The notes under the pieces: generated by a model
Seen by the model: the letters and a program-made list of their open reading frames with translations, nothing else
Databases searched by the model: none
What the model was told of the DNA's origin: nothing
Assembly: GCA_030263595.1 (NCBI GenBank)
Contig: SZPG01000006.1
Location: 62,001-126,000, forward strand
DNA: 64,000 bases
DNA from: Chloroflexi bacterium CFX6
GTDB lineage: Bacteria; Chloroflexota; Anaerolineae; Anaerolineales; Villigracilaceae
Direction of reading: 5' to 3'
Position numbers and translations under genes: made by a program
Shown: in pieces, positions 43,556 through 52,454 of the stretch
How positions within the stretch are numbered: the stretch's first letter is position 1
How the letters are laid out: every line of letters starts with the position of its first letter

Positions 43556-44632
43556 TTATTGTTGCGGTTGAACCTGGTTAATGTCATTGGGCAACAGAGG
43601 AGGAGACAGGAAATCAATGCGAGGGTTTTGAGCGTATGGAAGTTTGGACGGCAGCGAAATGTTGTATTGGGTCAAAACGCTCGTAAGCGTGGCGGATTGC
43701 GCGTCTATTTTGGACGTGTCGTTCGGATTACGCAACGTCATCGAGAACACGGCGCCGCTGTATACAAAATAGTTCAGGGAAATGGAATCCTGCGGGGAAA
43801 CCATCAACGTGATGATGTCGGGGTTTTGCACGGTCTGCGTTGGCGTGGTCTGGGCGGCAGGCTCCTCGGGAGCGGCAGTCTCCAGCCTGAGGGGGAAGTT
43901 TCCGAAATTCAACACGACGACGTCCTGCAGGATGATCTGGCACACCAGGCGGGGGCGCTGCGGCTCGGAGGGAACCACGTAAATGGGTTTCTGGAAGGTC
44001 GGATCGAGTTCCGTGCGTCCCTGCCGCGCCGCCTCTCCGGGGGTCGCCGGGTCAATCGTGATAATGGGGCGACCGTCTTCCGGGAAGAATATATCCTGCA
44101 TGGAGGAAAGGTAATTCGGAAGCAGCGACTGGTAGGCGGGATCAACGTCCACAAGCGTCATGCACACATTGACGTTCACGTGCGCGCCCTTATTGATGGC
44201 ATAGGCGGACGTGGCGAGGCGATTCGTCGGGATGGAAGCAGCCACCATGCCGACCGGAACCTGGAACGACCAGGAAGGAGGAGGCAATTGACCGGCGCCT
44301 TCGCCGACCATGGAGGAGGTGATCAAAGTGCCGGGTTCCAGGTTGAACCGCGCGGTCTGACCGATCAGATTCACCTCCTCGCCCTTCTCGAACATGACCT
44401 CGACCACATGTTCCGGAGGCAGGGAGAATGTGCCCAACATGTTCTCGGTGATCACCGTACCCTGGGGAATATTCTGCACGGCATAGTAAACCTCTTTTGT
44501 AGTTATCTCGGTGGCGATCGGCACAACCGGTCCCAATCTCCCGCTGATCTGGCTGCCAAGAGCAAAATACGCCAGCGCCAATCCGACGATCACGATCAAT
44601 ATGAGCAAGATCAATATTCTTCCGCGACGCAT
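43556..44632 (-). CDS. cpaB: Flp pilus assembly protein CpaB/RcpC
   Basis: 358 residues from ATG 44632 with GAGGAG upstream. An N-terminal membrane helix (ILILLILIVIVGLALAYFAL) is followed by an SAF domain (VYYAVQNIPQGTVITENML) and an RcpC-type region (GMVAASIPTNRLATSAYAINKGAHVNV). A Pro/Gln-rich C-terminus ends the protein. CpaB sits on the outer side of the membrane and helps the pilus through the envelope. First gene of the Tad operon, with a -10 TATAAT at 44697-44692 on the minus strand. No pilin, prepilin peptidase or secretin is in the window. Confidence 0.88.
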   Translation of the reverse strand: MRRGRILILLILIVIVGLALAYFALGSQISGRLGPVVPIATEITTKEVYYAVQNIPQGTVITENMLGTFSLPPEHVVEVMFEKGEEVNLIGQTARFNLEPGTLITSSMVGEGAGQLPPPSWSFQVPVGMVAASIPTNRLATSAYAINKGAHVNVNVCMTLVDVDPAYQSLLPNYLSSMQDIFFPEDGRPIITIDPATPGEAARQGRTELDPTFQKPIYVVPSEPQRPRLVCQIILQDVVVLNFGNFPLRLETAAPEEPAAQTTPTQTVQNPDIITLMVSPQDSISLNYFVYSGAVFSMTLRNPNDTSKIDAQSATLTSVLTQYNISLPSKLPYAQNPRIDFLSPPLLPNDINQVQPQQ

Positions 44633-44725
44633 AGGAAATTCTCCTCTCACAGTGTCCGCCAGGAATATCGGCAGATGTATCAATTTGAAATATTATACAG
44701 TATAACCCCCAATTAATCATTTGGG

Positions 44726-44756
44726 AAAAAAGTAAGGCTCTGCCGCCGGGCAGAGC
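44726..44756 (-). terminator. Rho-independent terminator after the histidine kinase
   Basis: Minus strand GCTCTGCC / GGCAGAGC with a 4-base loop, followed by CTTACTTTTTT. It separates the two-component pair from the Tad operon. Confidence 0.85.
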
Positions 44757-44784
44757 GATATTTACCGAAAATGCGGAGGACAAA

Positions 44785-45807
44785 TCAGGAACGGGCTGGA
44801 ACGACAAAAGTAATTCGAGCGCCTCTTCCAATCGCGCTGTCCACTTCGAAATTTCCACCCAGCATTTCCGCCCGTTCACGTATCAATTTCAACCCGAGGC
44901 TGCCTCCCTGTTGAACGGCGTCGGGATCGAATCCCCGCCCATTGTCGTCCACGCTGACGCGTACGCGATCCTCCCCCATGTCCAGCATGACCTTGACCTG
45001 GGTCGCCTGGCTGTGACGCGCGGCGTTCCCCAGCAATTCCTGGAGCGCGCGAAACATCATGATTTCCAGGTATGGTTCGAGCCGCCTCTCGTTGCCCGTC
45101 ACCGTCACGGTCACGTCGAGGGAGTTCTGTTCCTTGAACGCATCGGCATAGCGGCGGACGGTCGGCACCAATCCAAGATCGTCCAGCATCATCGGGCGCA
45201 ACTCGAAGATGAAGTTACGCACCTTCTGGAACGTTCCCATCGCAGACGATTTGAGGTTGTTGAGTTCCTCCTTCGCCTGGGCGGGGTCCACGTCGAACAA
45301 GCGCATGGCGATTTCCGTTTGCAGGATGAAATTGGATAATGCCTGGGCGGGACCGTCGTGCATTTGCCGCGAGAGGCGCTGGCGTTCCGTCTCCTGGGCG
45401 TTGACGAGCATCTCCACGCTTGCCAGGGTGCCGCCTTTGGCGCCGCCCGAAGCCGGAGCGGAGGCGGGACTGGACGGCGACGCCTGGGCTCGTTCAAGGA
45501 CAGCCTTGAGGCGTTCCAGGTGGTTCTTTTCCGCCTGGAGTTTTTCCAACTGGCCCCGCATCACAAAAAGACGCTGCTGGGCGTCCAGGGCGGAGTCGTA
45601 AGCGTTGCGGATCTCCTGCGGCGGCATGGCGTCCATCTGACCCTGCACCTGTTGAAGGTGAGCCGTGATCGCGGTATTGCGCTGTGTAAGTTTGGAGAGT
45701 TCGCCCTGACTCTGTTCGATCATCAGGGTGACCTCGCGCAGGGCTTTTGTGGTTTCCTCGAGTTCCTGCTGAAGATCCAGTTCCTGGCCGGATGGATTTT
45801 CCATCAT
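44785..45807 (-). CDS. DegS-like soluble sensor histidine kinase
   Basis: 340 residues, no membrane helix. A long coiled coil occupies residues 10-120 (LQQELEETTKALREVTLM..., LEKLQAEKNHLERLKAVLE). The HisKA_3 box ETERQRLSRQMHDGPAQAL carries the phosphorylated His. A HATPase domain follows, with LQELLGNAARHSQA, VDDNGRGFDPD and GLKLIRERAEMLGG. It should phosphorylate the adjacent regulator, whose gene ends 3 bases upstream. Signals are probably cytoplasmic or via the coiled coil, as in DegS. ATG 45804 is an alternative start. Confidence 0.9.
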   Translation of the reverse strand: MMENPSGQELDLQQELEETTKALREVTLMIEQSQGELSKLTQRNTAITAHLQQVQGQMDAMPPQEIRNAYDSALDAQQRLFVMRGQLEKLQAEKNHLERLKAVLERAQASPSSPASAPASGGAKGGTLASVEMLVNAQETERQRLSRQMHDGPAQALSNFILQTEIAMRLFDVDPAQAKEELNNLKSSAMGTFQKVRNFIFELRPMMLDDLGLVPTVRRYADAFKEQNSLDVTVTVTGNERRLEPYLEIMMFRALQELLGNAARHSQATQVKVMLDMGEDRVRVSVDDNGRGFDPDAVQQGGSLGLKLIRERAEMLGGNFEVDSAIGRGARITFVVPARS

Positions 45808-45810
45808 TCT

Positions 45811-46518
45811 CTAATGCTCCTGAGGTTTGATTCCCGTATCCTGCAACTTCACCCAGCCGCGTTTCAGCGCATACACAACCGCCTGCGTGCGATCCTCCAC
45901 GCTGAATTTACGCAGGATGGACGTTACGTGATTCTTGACGGTCTGGTGACTGATCCCCAACATGCTGGCGATCTCCTTGTTGCTCATGCCGCGCACGACG
46001 CAGGAAAGGACCTCCATCTCGCGATCGGAGAGGGGATGAAAGGGCGAGCCGGGCTCGCTATAGGATTTGCGCGCGCCTTCCATTTGTTCGTCTATCCAGG
46101 CGTCCAATTCGCGGCGGGTAAAGATGTTTCCCGCAATGGCGTATTTCCCATCCGCCACCGCGCGGACGGTGCGCGCAAGGGCGTCCGGTTCGATCTCTTT
46201 GGCGCAATAGCCCGCCGCCCCAGCCAGCATCGCGTGGATCGCCTGTTCGACGTCGTCGTACCCGGTCAACAGGATCACGCGCGTCGGCAGATGCTCGGAA
46301 GTGACCTGGTGAGTCACCTGTTGACCGTTCATCTCCGGCATGTTTACATCCAGCACGGCGACCATCGGCTTGACCGAGCGAATCAGGTTGATCGCCTCCA
46401 TCCCGTTCGACGCCTGCGCGATCACGCGGAAATCCCTTTCGAGCGCCAGCACATCCACCACACCCTGACGGAACAACGGATGATCGTCTGCAATGATCAG
46501 TGTTATCTCTTTCATCAT
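45811..46518 (-). CDS. NarL/DegU-type response regulator
   Basis: 235 residues from ATG 46518. Receiver: TLIIADDHPLFRQGVVDVLA, Asp in VAVLDVNMPEMNGQQ, and the Lys in YCAKEIEPD. A linker of about 40 residues leads to a LuxR-type helix-turn-helix: LSDREMEVLSCVVRGMSNKE and ISHQTVKNHVTSIL. DNA-binding transcription factor paired with the kinase downstream; targets unknown, but the neighbouring Tad operon is an obvious candidate. Confidence 0.93.
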   Translation of the reverse strand: MMKEITLIIADDHPLFRQGVVDVLALERDFRVIAQASNGMEAINLIRSVKPMVAVLDVNMPEMNGQQVTHQVTSEHLPTRVILLTGYDDVEQAIHAMLAGAAGYCAKEIEPDALARTVRAVADGKYAIAGNIFTRRELDAWIDEQMEGARKSYSEPGSPFHPLSDREMEVLSCVVRGMSNKEIASMLGISHQTVKNHVTSILRKFSVEDRTQAVVYALKRGWVKLQDTGIKPQEH

Positions 46519-46552
46519 TAGTCTCGATCCCTGGAAAATTGGTCTTGATGGG

Positions 46553-46581
46553 AGTATAGCACACTCGCCCCGGACGGGCAA
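46553..46581 (-). promoter_or_regulatory. Promoter of the two-component operon
   Basis: Minus strand TTGCCC (46581-46576), 17 bases, TATACT (46558-46553), 34 bases before the start. Confidence 0.55.
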
Positions 46582-46620
46582 TTAAACAATCGAATTGCAA
46601 GCGTGGATTCCTTCAAAATC

Positions 46621-48087
46621 CTATTTCCATTGATAAACGCTCATGTTATCGTCAAAAGGAAAATCGTCGTCGCCAGCCTCGAAAAGCGGAGTTCGACCTG
46701 CGACCATCTGAGGATACCACGCCGGAAAGGTCACGAGATAATCCACGCGCCCGTTATTCAAATATTCGGCGAGGCGCGTCTCATCGCGGATGAACGGAAC
46801 GACGTCCGGTGTGACCAACCCGGCAAGGTCAATCAAAGGGTTCCGCGTAAAATAACCGATCGCGCCGATGTCGTGCGCAGCCACCCGCGCCTCCGGCGGC
46901 AAATTTTCGTTCATCCACTGCGCCGTCTTCACCATTTGAGTTTCGATCAGAACCACGTCCAACGCGTTCTGCCGCGCGCCCACCCACTGGAACGAAACGA
47001 TCAAAACCGCGAGCGACGCCTGCCACAACAAAACGATCCGTTGATTCGACCCCTGCCTCGCGGCATATCCGATGAAACCCAACATGCCCCACAAATACAA
47101 GGGCGGAAAGGCGGGAATGAGATACCGTCCGTGCTGATAGGCGGGCAGGCGCATGAAATAGATCCCGATGTAGCCGAGAACCCACAACAGACCGGCGATC
47201 GTCCCCCAATTCCGTTCACGGATGCTTTTATGGATCCAAAGGAAAAGCCCCGGCAAAAGGACGACAAACGGGCTGGCAACGACCGGCAGAATGTAATCGG
47301 TCAATCGCGCGGACAAGGATCGGGAGAGCCAATATTCCCCGTACTCCGCCTGCTTTGCGTAAAAGGTGCTTGGCATGGGCTTCCCGGAAAGCGCGAGATT
47401 GAAAAGCAAATAAAAGACGAACAATATCCCAAAGCCGATGAATATCTTCGTCATTGCCTTGCCGCGCGCTCTGAACGTATTCTCCCGAAGAAAGGCGGTG
47501 AACAGGATCGGTCCCAGCAGGGTCAAACCGTCGGGGCGCACCCAGACGCTTAGCCCGGCGAGCAAGCCCAGGGTCAGGTAACGAGGCGGGTTTTCCATCA
47601 ACATGCCGAGGACGTTCAGGACGATCAATCCGTGCAAGAGGGTTTCCATCCCCGAAGCCGCAGACCAGGTCAGATGCCAGGCGAAGACGATGAACAGACC
47701 AACCCAGGGAAGTTTGGAGCGATAGGATGCGAGGACCGCGCGCGCGATGCCTTCCGCGCGCACCGCCGTCAGGCTCAACACGACCCAGCCGAGAAAAAAC
47801 GTCCATGCGTAGGGAGCGAGGTCGAGCAAAAATCCCACCGAAAGCAAAGCCGTCCACAACGGAGAAGTGGAACCCGCCGAAGCGTCGCCGAGCCGGAACG
47901 CCCATTCGCCGTGCAGGGCAAAGTTGCGCGCGTACGTAAGATGGATCCACGCGTCGTCGAGCGGAAAACCGATCCGATACGTGAGCGCGCTGACGATCAA
48001 AAAAAATCCGACGCCAAGCAACGCGGCAGGCGGGATCAAAAAGCGCGGGTCAACGTTCGGGAGCGATGATGTAGAGTTTCGCCTCAT
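46621..48087 (-). CDS. Polytopic GT-C type glycosyltransferase-like protein
   Basis: 488 residues from ATG 48087 (GGGAGAGGTGG just before it); a longer frame to 48246 lies within the previous gene. About ten membrane helices. The first external loop reads IGFPLDDAWIHLTYARNFAL; the DD in this loop matches the catalytic acid site of GT39/ArnT-like mannosyl or arabinosyl transferases that use polyprenyl-phosphate sugars. A small C-terminal soluble domain follows (VAAHDIGAIGYFTRN ...). Overlaps the upstream glycosyltransferase by 38 bases. Last gene of the trio. Confidence 0.75.
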   Translation of the reverse strand: MRRNSTSSLPNVDPRFLIPPAALLGVGFFLIVSALTYRIGFPLDDAWIHLTYARNFALHGEWAFRLGDASAGSTSPLWTALLSVGFLLDLAPYAWTFFLGWVVLSLTAVRAEGIARAVLASYRSKLPWVGLFIVFAWHLTWSAASGMETLLHGLIVLNVLGMLMENPPRYLTLGLLAGLSVWVRPDGLTLLGPILFTAFLRENTFRARGKAMTKIFIGFGILFVFYLLFNLALSGKPMPSTFYAKQAEYGEYWLSRSLSARLTDYILPVVASPFVVLLPGLFLWIHKSIRERNWGTIAGLLWVLGYIGIYFMRLPAYQHGRYLIPAFPPLYLWGMLGFIGYAARQGSNQRIVLLWQASLAVLIVSFQWVGARQNALDVVLIETQMVKTAQWMNENLPPEARVAAHDIGAIGYFTRNPLIDLAGLVTPDVVPFIRDETRLAEYLNNGRVDYLVTFPAWYPQMVAGRTPLFEAGDDDFPFDDNMSVYQWK

Positions 48088-49636
48088 CCACCTCTCCCAG
48101 ATAAATGAACGCGCCGTTTCCCTGCGGGTTATCGTAAAGTTCCTGGATCCAATCGAACGTGCCGCTCCCCTCCAGCACAAGAAGACCCGCGCCGTAACGT
48201 TCCGCAACTTCCAGGATGACCGACTCATCGCCGTAGGGTAATGCAATGGCGGGACGCCCCGAACTGATGTAATAGCCCGGCGGATTACGGACGATCACGC
48301 CGACCTCGGGGCTGATCCCGTTTTCGATGAACTTTTCCTCCACCGACGCGTAGACTCCGTCCTCGGTCGCCCATTCGCCCAGCACGCGCAGGTTGACCAG
48401 ATACAAGGTCATGGACGCGGCGAGGACAACGAGCATCCCCTGAAACACAACGTAGGCGTTATCCGCGAACATGCCGCGCCGGCGCGCCGCGGCGATCACA
48501 CGATCCAAGCCGATGGGCGCCGCGACCCACCAATAAGGCTGGAGCGCCGCGCCCCCGTGGAAGAAACTTCCGCGCGCGCCCGCGAACGGAAAGACGACCG
48601 TCATTACAACGAGTAGTATCAACCAACCCGTCGCCGCGAGCCTCGTGCGAAACTCCTTTCGCAGTTCCCACAGCCCGATGAGGATGAACGGGAACAGGAA
48701 GATGCCGCCCTGCGCGGCGAAGGCGTTGCCGGCGTTCGCGTTCAACGCCCTGAGACGGTCCTCCAACGCGGCGGACCAGCCCGCTTGCAGGAATCTCTCG
48801 CGGGTAATGCTCTCGGCGGGATAACTGAAGGTCTGGTTGTAGGATTCGAGCCACAGGAGCCGCCCGCCGCCGGGAGTCATGAACGAACCGAACAAGGAGT
48901 AATTGCGATAATGCCACCAGCCCATCACGAGGAGATAACCGAGCAAGATGAACAAGCCCGCTGGAATCACCCTCACCACTTCGACTTTGCTCAGTGCAAG
49001 CCTAACCCTCTCCCAAAGGGAGAGGGGACTCTGTGCCGATTTCCACATCACAGTCAAGCCTGCCAGCCCAAGCCAGAGCAGGCCGTCGCTGCGCGCCAGG
49101 GTCATCGCGCCAGCCAGCGCGCCGAGCGCGAGCGGAATCCATTTTTGGCTGCGCGGCGCAAGCAGGAGGAAAGCCGCGCCGAGCAGCATGTAGATCGCAT
49201 AGTTGTCGGGGACGGGCATGAACGGCGCGTAATACAGGGAAAAGATCGAAAGCAGCCCCGAAACCATCGCAAGCCGCGTTCGGCGGGAAATGTCGAAGGC
49301 GAGAGTCGCTGTCAGTAAGGGGACGCAGGCTGAAAGGAGGATGAACGGGAGGCGTCCCGCCGCGTACGTCGTCTGACCCATGCTCCACATCCCCAGCGCG
49401 GACACGATGGAGGCGAGAGGCATCCAATAGGTGTGCGACGGATGCGGGAGTCCCTGCGGGTCGTCGAGATAATTCCAAAGGTAGGGTTCGGTGAAGCCGT
49501 TGCCCTTTGCCAGTTCGACGCCGCCCGCGAAGTAATAATCGGCGTCCATGTAGCCGGGCAACTGTTGAAAGCGCGAGATCGCAAACGGGACGATCAAGCC
49601 AACGATGAACAAAGCCAGATAGTGACGAGGTTTCAT
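48050..49636 (-). CDS. Polytopic GT39-like glycosyltransferase with in-frame repeat
   Basis: 528 residues from ATG 49636, overlapping the preceding gene by ATGA. About ten helices; the first loop has LPGYMDADYYFAGGVELAKG with the acidic DAD of GT-C enzymes and FTEPYLWNYLDDPQGLPHPS. An in-frame dispersed repeat near residue 210 adds SPLSLWERVRLALSKVEVVR in a cytoplasmic loop. A C-terminal globular domain follows, facing outward. A frame open to 50959 exists on this strand but its upstream half is a shadow of the next gene. Confidence 0.78.
   Translation of the reverse strand: MKPRHYLALFIVGLIVPFAISRFQQLPGYMDADYYFAGGVELAKGNGFTEPYLWNYLDDPQGLPHPSHTYWMPLASIVSALGMWSMGQTTYAAGRLPFILLSACVPLLTATLAFDISRRTRLAMVSGLLSIFSLYYAPFMPVPDNYAIYMLLGAAFLLLAPRSQKWIPLALGALAGAMTLARSDGLLWLGLAGLTVMWKSAQSPLSLWERVRLALSKVEVVRVIPAGLFILLGYLLVMGWWHYRNYSLFGSFMTPGGGRLLWLESYNQTFSYPAESITRERFLQAGWSAALEDRLRALNANAGNAFAAQGGIFLFPFILIGLWELRKEFRTRLAATGWLILLVVMTVVFPFAGARGSFFHGGAALQPYWWVAAPIGLDRVIAAARRRGMFADNAYVVFQGMLVVLAASMTLYLVNLRVLGEWATEDGVYASVEEKFIENGISPEVGVIVRNPPGYYISSGRPAIALPYGDESVILEVAERYGAGLLVLEGSGTFDWIQELYDNPQGNGAFIYLGEVDEAKLYIIAPER
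48970..49029. repeat. Dispersed palindrome inserted in frame in a glycosyltransferase gene
   Basis: CCCTCTCCC, AAA, GGGAGAGGG at 49006-49026 next to TTTGCTCAGTGCAAGCC. Its palindrome core is nearly the same as at 11691-11711 in mutS. On the minus strand it encodes SPLSLWERVRLALS, a peptide familiar from this repeat class. Confidence 0.75.
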
Positions 49637-50898
49637 TTCCGATCCTCTATTTGATCGAACCAGATGCGCGGCGAACGAACCGCCCACCAGCGCATCCAGT
49701 ACAAACCGACGATCGCCGCAACGGGCGGAAGGACCGCCAGCAGGTCGGAATATAGTTTCGGGTATCCCGCCATCAGGCGGGCATACAACCAGAAGGGAAC
49801 GGCAAAGGAAACCAGCAGGATCAGCAGAACGTACAAGACGCGCCGCCTCCTCCAGCGTTCCCACACGAGCATGACGATCAGGATCAACGAGGGGAGCAGA
49901 ACCGCGTGGTTGGATGGGAAGATCGCAAATCCCATCAGGGGCATGATCGCCAGCGACAGACAGGCAGTCCAAACGATGCGGCGGAAATGCGCGTCCACCG
50001 AACCCAGCCATTCCAGAAAAAGGACGACGCCCAACAGGATCGCAGTCCACGAGCCGATGGAGACCCTTGCATCCGGGAACCACAGGGACATGACGTGACC
50101 GAACGTCAGGTTCGCGCTTCGATACCAATCTGTAAGCGCGCCGCGCACGTAGGGAAGCGCCCAGTCGGGATAAACGAGAAACGAGATGGCAAGCAACACT
50201 ACAAGGGACATCCCGAACCCGCCCAACACTCTCCACCTGCGATTGGCAAAAATAAATACGAGGGTGAAAAGGAAGAACAGCGCGCTGACCTCCCATTGAT
50301 AGGCGACAAGAAACAGGAGCGCGCCCGCCAGTTCGTCCGCGAACGAACGCAGGGAATACAGAATGGCAAGGAACAAAAACGTCATGGGAATCGCCGGGGA
50401 ACCCGCGCCCACAGCCATCAGGCTGTAATACCCGAACAGCCCGGAGACCATCAGCAGAAGATACAACCAGCGCGGCGGTTCCCATTCCAGGGAACGGATC
50501 AGGGTGTGAACGAGCGCGATCAAAAGCATTTCGGACAGCAACATCCAAACGCCGCGGGCAACGGCAAAATCCGGGAACAATGCCAGCGGGACGTAAAGCA
50601 TCACGATGTGAAACGGGTCGTTCAGGGCAAAGGGATATTCGCTCGAAAAAGCCCGCCTCCCGTAAGCGACAAGTTGCGCGCGGCTGGCAATTTCGGCGCC
50701 GTACGGTTCGATCCCTTCGACGAGGAAGGCGCGCGCGCCGCTCCACCGCAGGAAGAACTGCTCCCCGCCGGGCAGCGTCCGCGCGAGATAAATGTTCAGC
50801 GCAAGCAGACCCGCAAAAAGGAACAACGCCAGCAGAACAATGCGGGTCTCCTCCGCGCTCAACCATTTTCGCTTCTTGCGAATGTCCTGGAATGCCAT
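49633..50898 (-). CDS. GT87-like (DUF2029) membrane mannosyltransferase family protein
   Basis: 421 residues, about ten helices. The first loop LRWSGARAFLVEGIEPYGAE and FSSEYPFALNDPFHIVMLYVPLAL follow the pattern of GT87 polyprenol-phosphate-mannose-dependent alpha-mannosyltransferases. A final membrane helix and a short basic tail end it. First gene of three overlapping GT-C genes, suggesting one glycan pathway at the outer face of the membrane. No clear binding site at the chosen ATG. Confidence 0.75.
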   Translation of the reverse strand: MAFQDIRKKRKWLSAEETRIVLLALFLFAGLLALNIYLARTLPGGEQFFLRWSGARAFLVEGIEPYGAEIASRAQLVAYGRRAFSSEYPFALNDPFHIVMLYVPLALFPDFAVARGVWMLLSEMLLIALVHTLIRSLEWEPPRWLYLLLMVSGLFGYYSLMAVGAGSPAIPMTFLFLAILYSLRSFADELAGALLFLVAYQWEVSALFFLFTLVFIFANRRWRVLGGFGMSLVVLLAISFLVYPDWALPYVRGALTDWYRSANLTFGHVMSLWFPDARVSIGSWTAILLGVVLFLEWLGSVDAHFRRIVWTACLSLAIMPLMGFAIFPSNHAVLLPSLILIVMLVWERWRRRRVLYVLLILLVSFAVPFWLYARLMAGYPKLYSDLLAVLPPVAAIVGLYWMRWWAVRSPRIWFDQIEDRK

Positions 50899-50917
50899 AA
50901 GCAGGTAAAGGTGAAAC

Positions 50918-50970
50918 GTCCCGAAGGTTTTGTCGCAAGCAATTCGACGCGCCGGTCAAACCTTCGGGAC
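50918..50970. repeat. Inverted repeat with 13-bp perfect arms
   Basis: GTCCCGAAGGTTT (50918-50930) and AAACCTTCGGGAC (50958-50970). It lies between co-directional genes and may terminate the GNAT operon, but the core TCCCGAAGG recurs at 54033, which suggests a dispersed element. Confidence 0.6.
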
Positions 50971-50983
50971 AGTGATAATCGGA

Positions 50984-51550
50984 TTACTTGATCACGTACC
51001 TGAATATCGGGCGCGTCGGCGAATTGCGCGCCGCCTCCTTGAAGCCCGCCTGACGGAACGCGGAGGCGGTCCCCGTGTACACGAACGGCGCGGGCATATC
51101 GTTCTCCGTCTCCACCGGATACCCCTCCACGATCCTCCCGCCCTGACTCTTGACGTGCTTCACAGCGGCTTTCAATAACTCGACGGTGATTCCCTTGCGG
51201 CGATGTTTCTTCGCCACAAAGAAACACGTCACCGACCAGACTTCCTGATCGTCCACAGGCGCAAGGACGCGCGAGTGCGCCAGTTTTTCGTATGCGCCCC
51301 GCGGCTCCACCGCCACCCATCCGACGACTTCGCCGCGCAGGTAGGCAAGCAAACCGGTCGTAACGCCGGAATCGACAATGGATTTGTGCATCTGGCGCGT
51401 GGAATATCCCTTTGCCTCGTCGAAGGCTTTGCCGCGCAACTTCCAATACATGCACCAGCAGCCTCCGCACGCGCCGTTCAATCCGAAGAGTTCTTCGAGG
51501 TCCGTCCAAAGATCTCGTTTGATGGGTTTGAAGGAAAGTTCGGTCGTCAT
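50984..51550 (-). CDS. GNAT-family N-acetyltransferase
   Basis: 188 residues. The acetyl-CoA loop is seen at CFFVAKKHRRKGITVELLKA (R/Q-x-x-G-x-G/A type), with VVGWVAVEPRGAYEKL and a C-terminal TASAFRQAGFKEAARNSP. A Cys-rich N-terminal GACGGCWCMYW is typical of one GNAT subgroup of unknown substrate. It starts 1 base after the lipid kinase stop; last gene of a three-gene operon. Confidence 0.82.
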   Translation of the reverse strand: MTTELSFKPIKRDLWTDLEELFGLNGACGGCWCMYWKLRGKAFDEAKGYSTRQMHKSIVDSGVTTGLLAYLRGEVVGWVAVEPRGAYEKLAHSRVLAPVDDQEVWSVTCFFVAKKHRRKGITVELLKAAVKHVKSQGGRIVEGYPVETENDMPAPFVYTGTASAFRQAGFKEAARNSPTRPIFRYVIK

Positions 51551-51551
51551 C

Positions 51552-52454
51552 TCAGGGCAGGATCATATTCAATCGCTTCGGGAAAATTTCGTACTCGAAA
51601 TCCTTGATCCACTCGGGAAACAGTTCCCCATCCGTGTGCGCGGGGGAAGGTTTGTCAAGATGAATGGAGATCCGCGTCGCGTGGACCTCGTACATGCCCT
51701 CCAGTTCGATGTAACTCCCCTCCCCTTCGTTGAAAGCCTTCGGAAGCGCGGTCAACAATCCCAGACGCGTGCCGCGATAGCCAAAGGCGAGGGTCAACTT
51801 CCCGTCGAAGGGATCGGCATGAGGCGTCATAAAGAATCCGCCCGTGCGTCGTCCATTGCCGACGGAAACAAGGGATAAAAGCCCCTCGTAGGAGTCGTCG
51901 TCCCATACGATCTTCCCGCGCCATTCGGGCTTGTCCATGATCGCCCACACCGCCGCGACGAGGTAACGCGCCATGCCCTTGATCCAATGGATGCGCTCGT
52001 GCTTCGTCGTGGTGTACGGCTCGAGCCCCGCCCCCGAATTGTTGACGAAATATTTATCGTTCACCTTTCCGAGATCCATCGCCTTCGTTTTCCCCGCCGC
52101 GATCACCTTCGCCGCCGCGTTCAGATCTACCGGCAAACCGAGCGAATAGACGAGATCGTTCGCGGAACCGAGCGGCATGATCCCCAACGGACCCAGCGCT
52201 TCATCTTCGGACTTTGCAGCTCGCGCCAAGCCGTTGGCGACATCGCCGATCGAACCGTCCCCGCCCGCGGCGATGATCGGCGAAAACCCGTCACGGACAG
52301 CCCCCTCCGCCAATTCGACAAGATGTCCCTTTCTCTCCGACACAACCAGTTCGAAATCAACGCCCGCGGCTTTGAGGGCGGCTTCAGCCTGGGGCCAGCG
52401 CTTCTGTGAGTTCCAGCGGTTCGAATACGGATTCAAAATCACTTTGGCGGTCAT
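51552..52454 (-). CDS. Diacylglycerol kinase-family lipid kinase (YegS/DgkB-like)
   Basis: 300 residues. ILNPYSNR and the nucleotide site AAGGDGSIGDVANGL in the N-terminal domain, PLGSANDLVYSLGLP, then VNNSGAGLEPYTTTKH. The C-terminal beta-sandwich has HTDGELFP. The fold phosphorylates diacylglycerol or related lipids at the membrane. GGAGGG precedes the ATG, which overlaps the transporter stop by ATGA. Confidence 0.88.
   Translation of the reverse strand: MTAKVILNPYSNRWNSQKRWPQAEAALKAAGVDFELVVSERKGHLVELAEGAVRDGFSPIIAAGGDGSIGDVANGLARAAKSEDEALGPLGIMPLGSANDLVYSLGLPVDLNAAAKVIAAGKTKAMDLGKVNDKYFVNNSGAGLEPYTTTKHERIHWIKGMARYLVAAVWAIMDKPEWRGKIVWDDDSYEGLLSLVSVGNGRRTGGFFMTPHADPFDGKLTLAFGYRGTRLGLLTALPKAFNEGEGSYIELEGMYEVHATRISIHLDKPSPAHTDGELFPEWIKDFEYEIFPKRLNMILP

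Noticed and set aside
49637-50959. Long minus-strand extension giving a 969-residue glycosyltransferase
   Set aside because: It overlaps the GT87-like gene in another frame and lacks membrane helices; ATG 49636 has an ATGA overlap with the previous gene.
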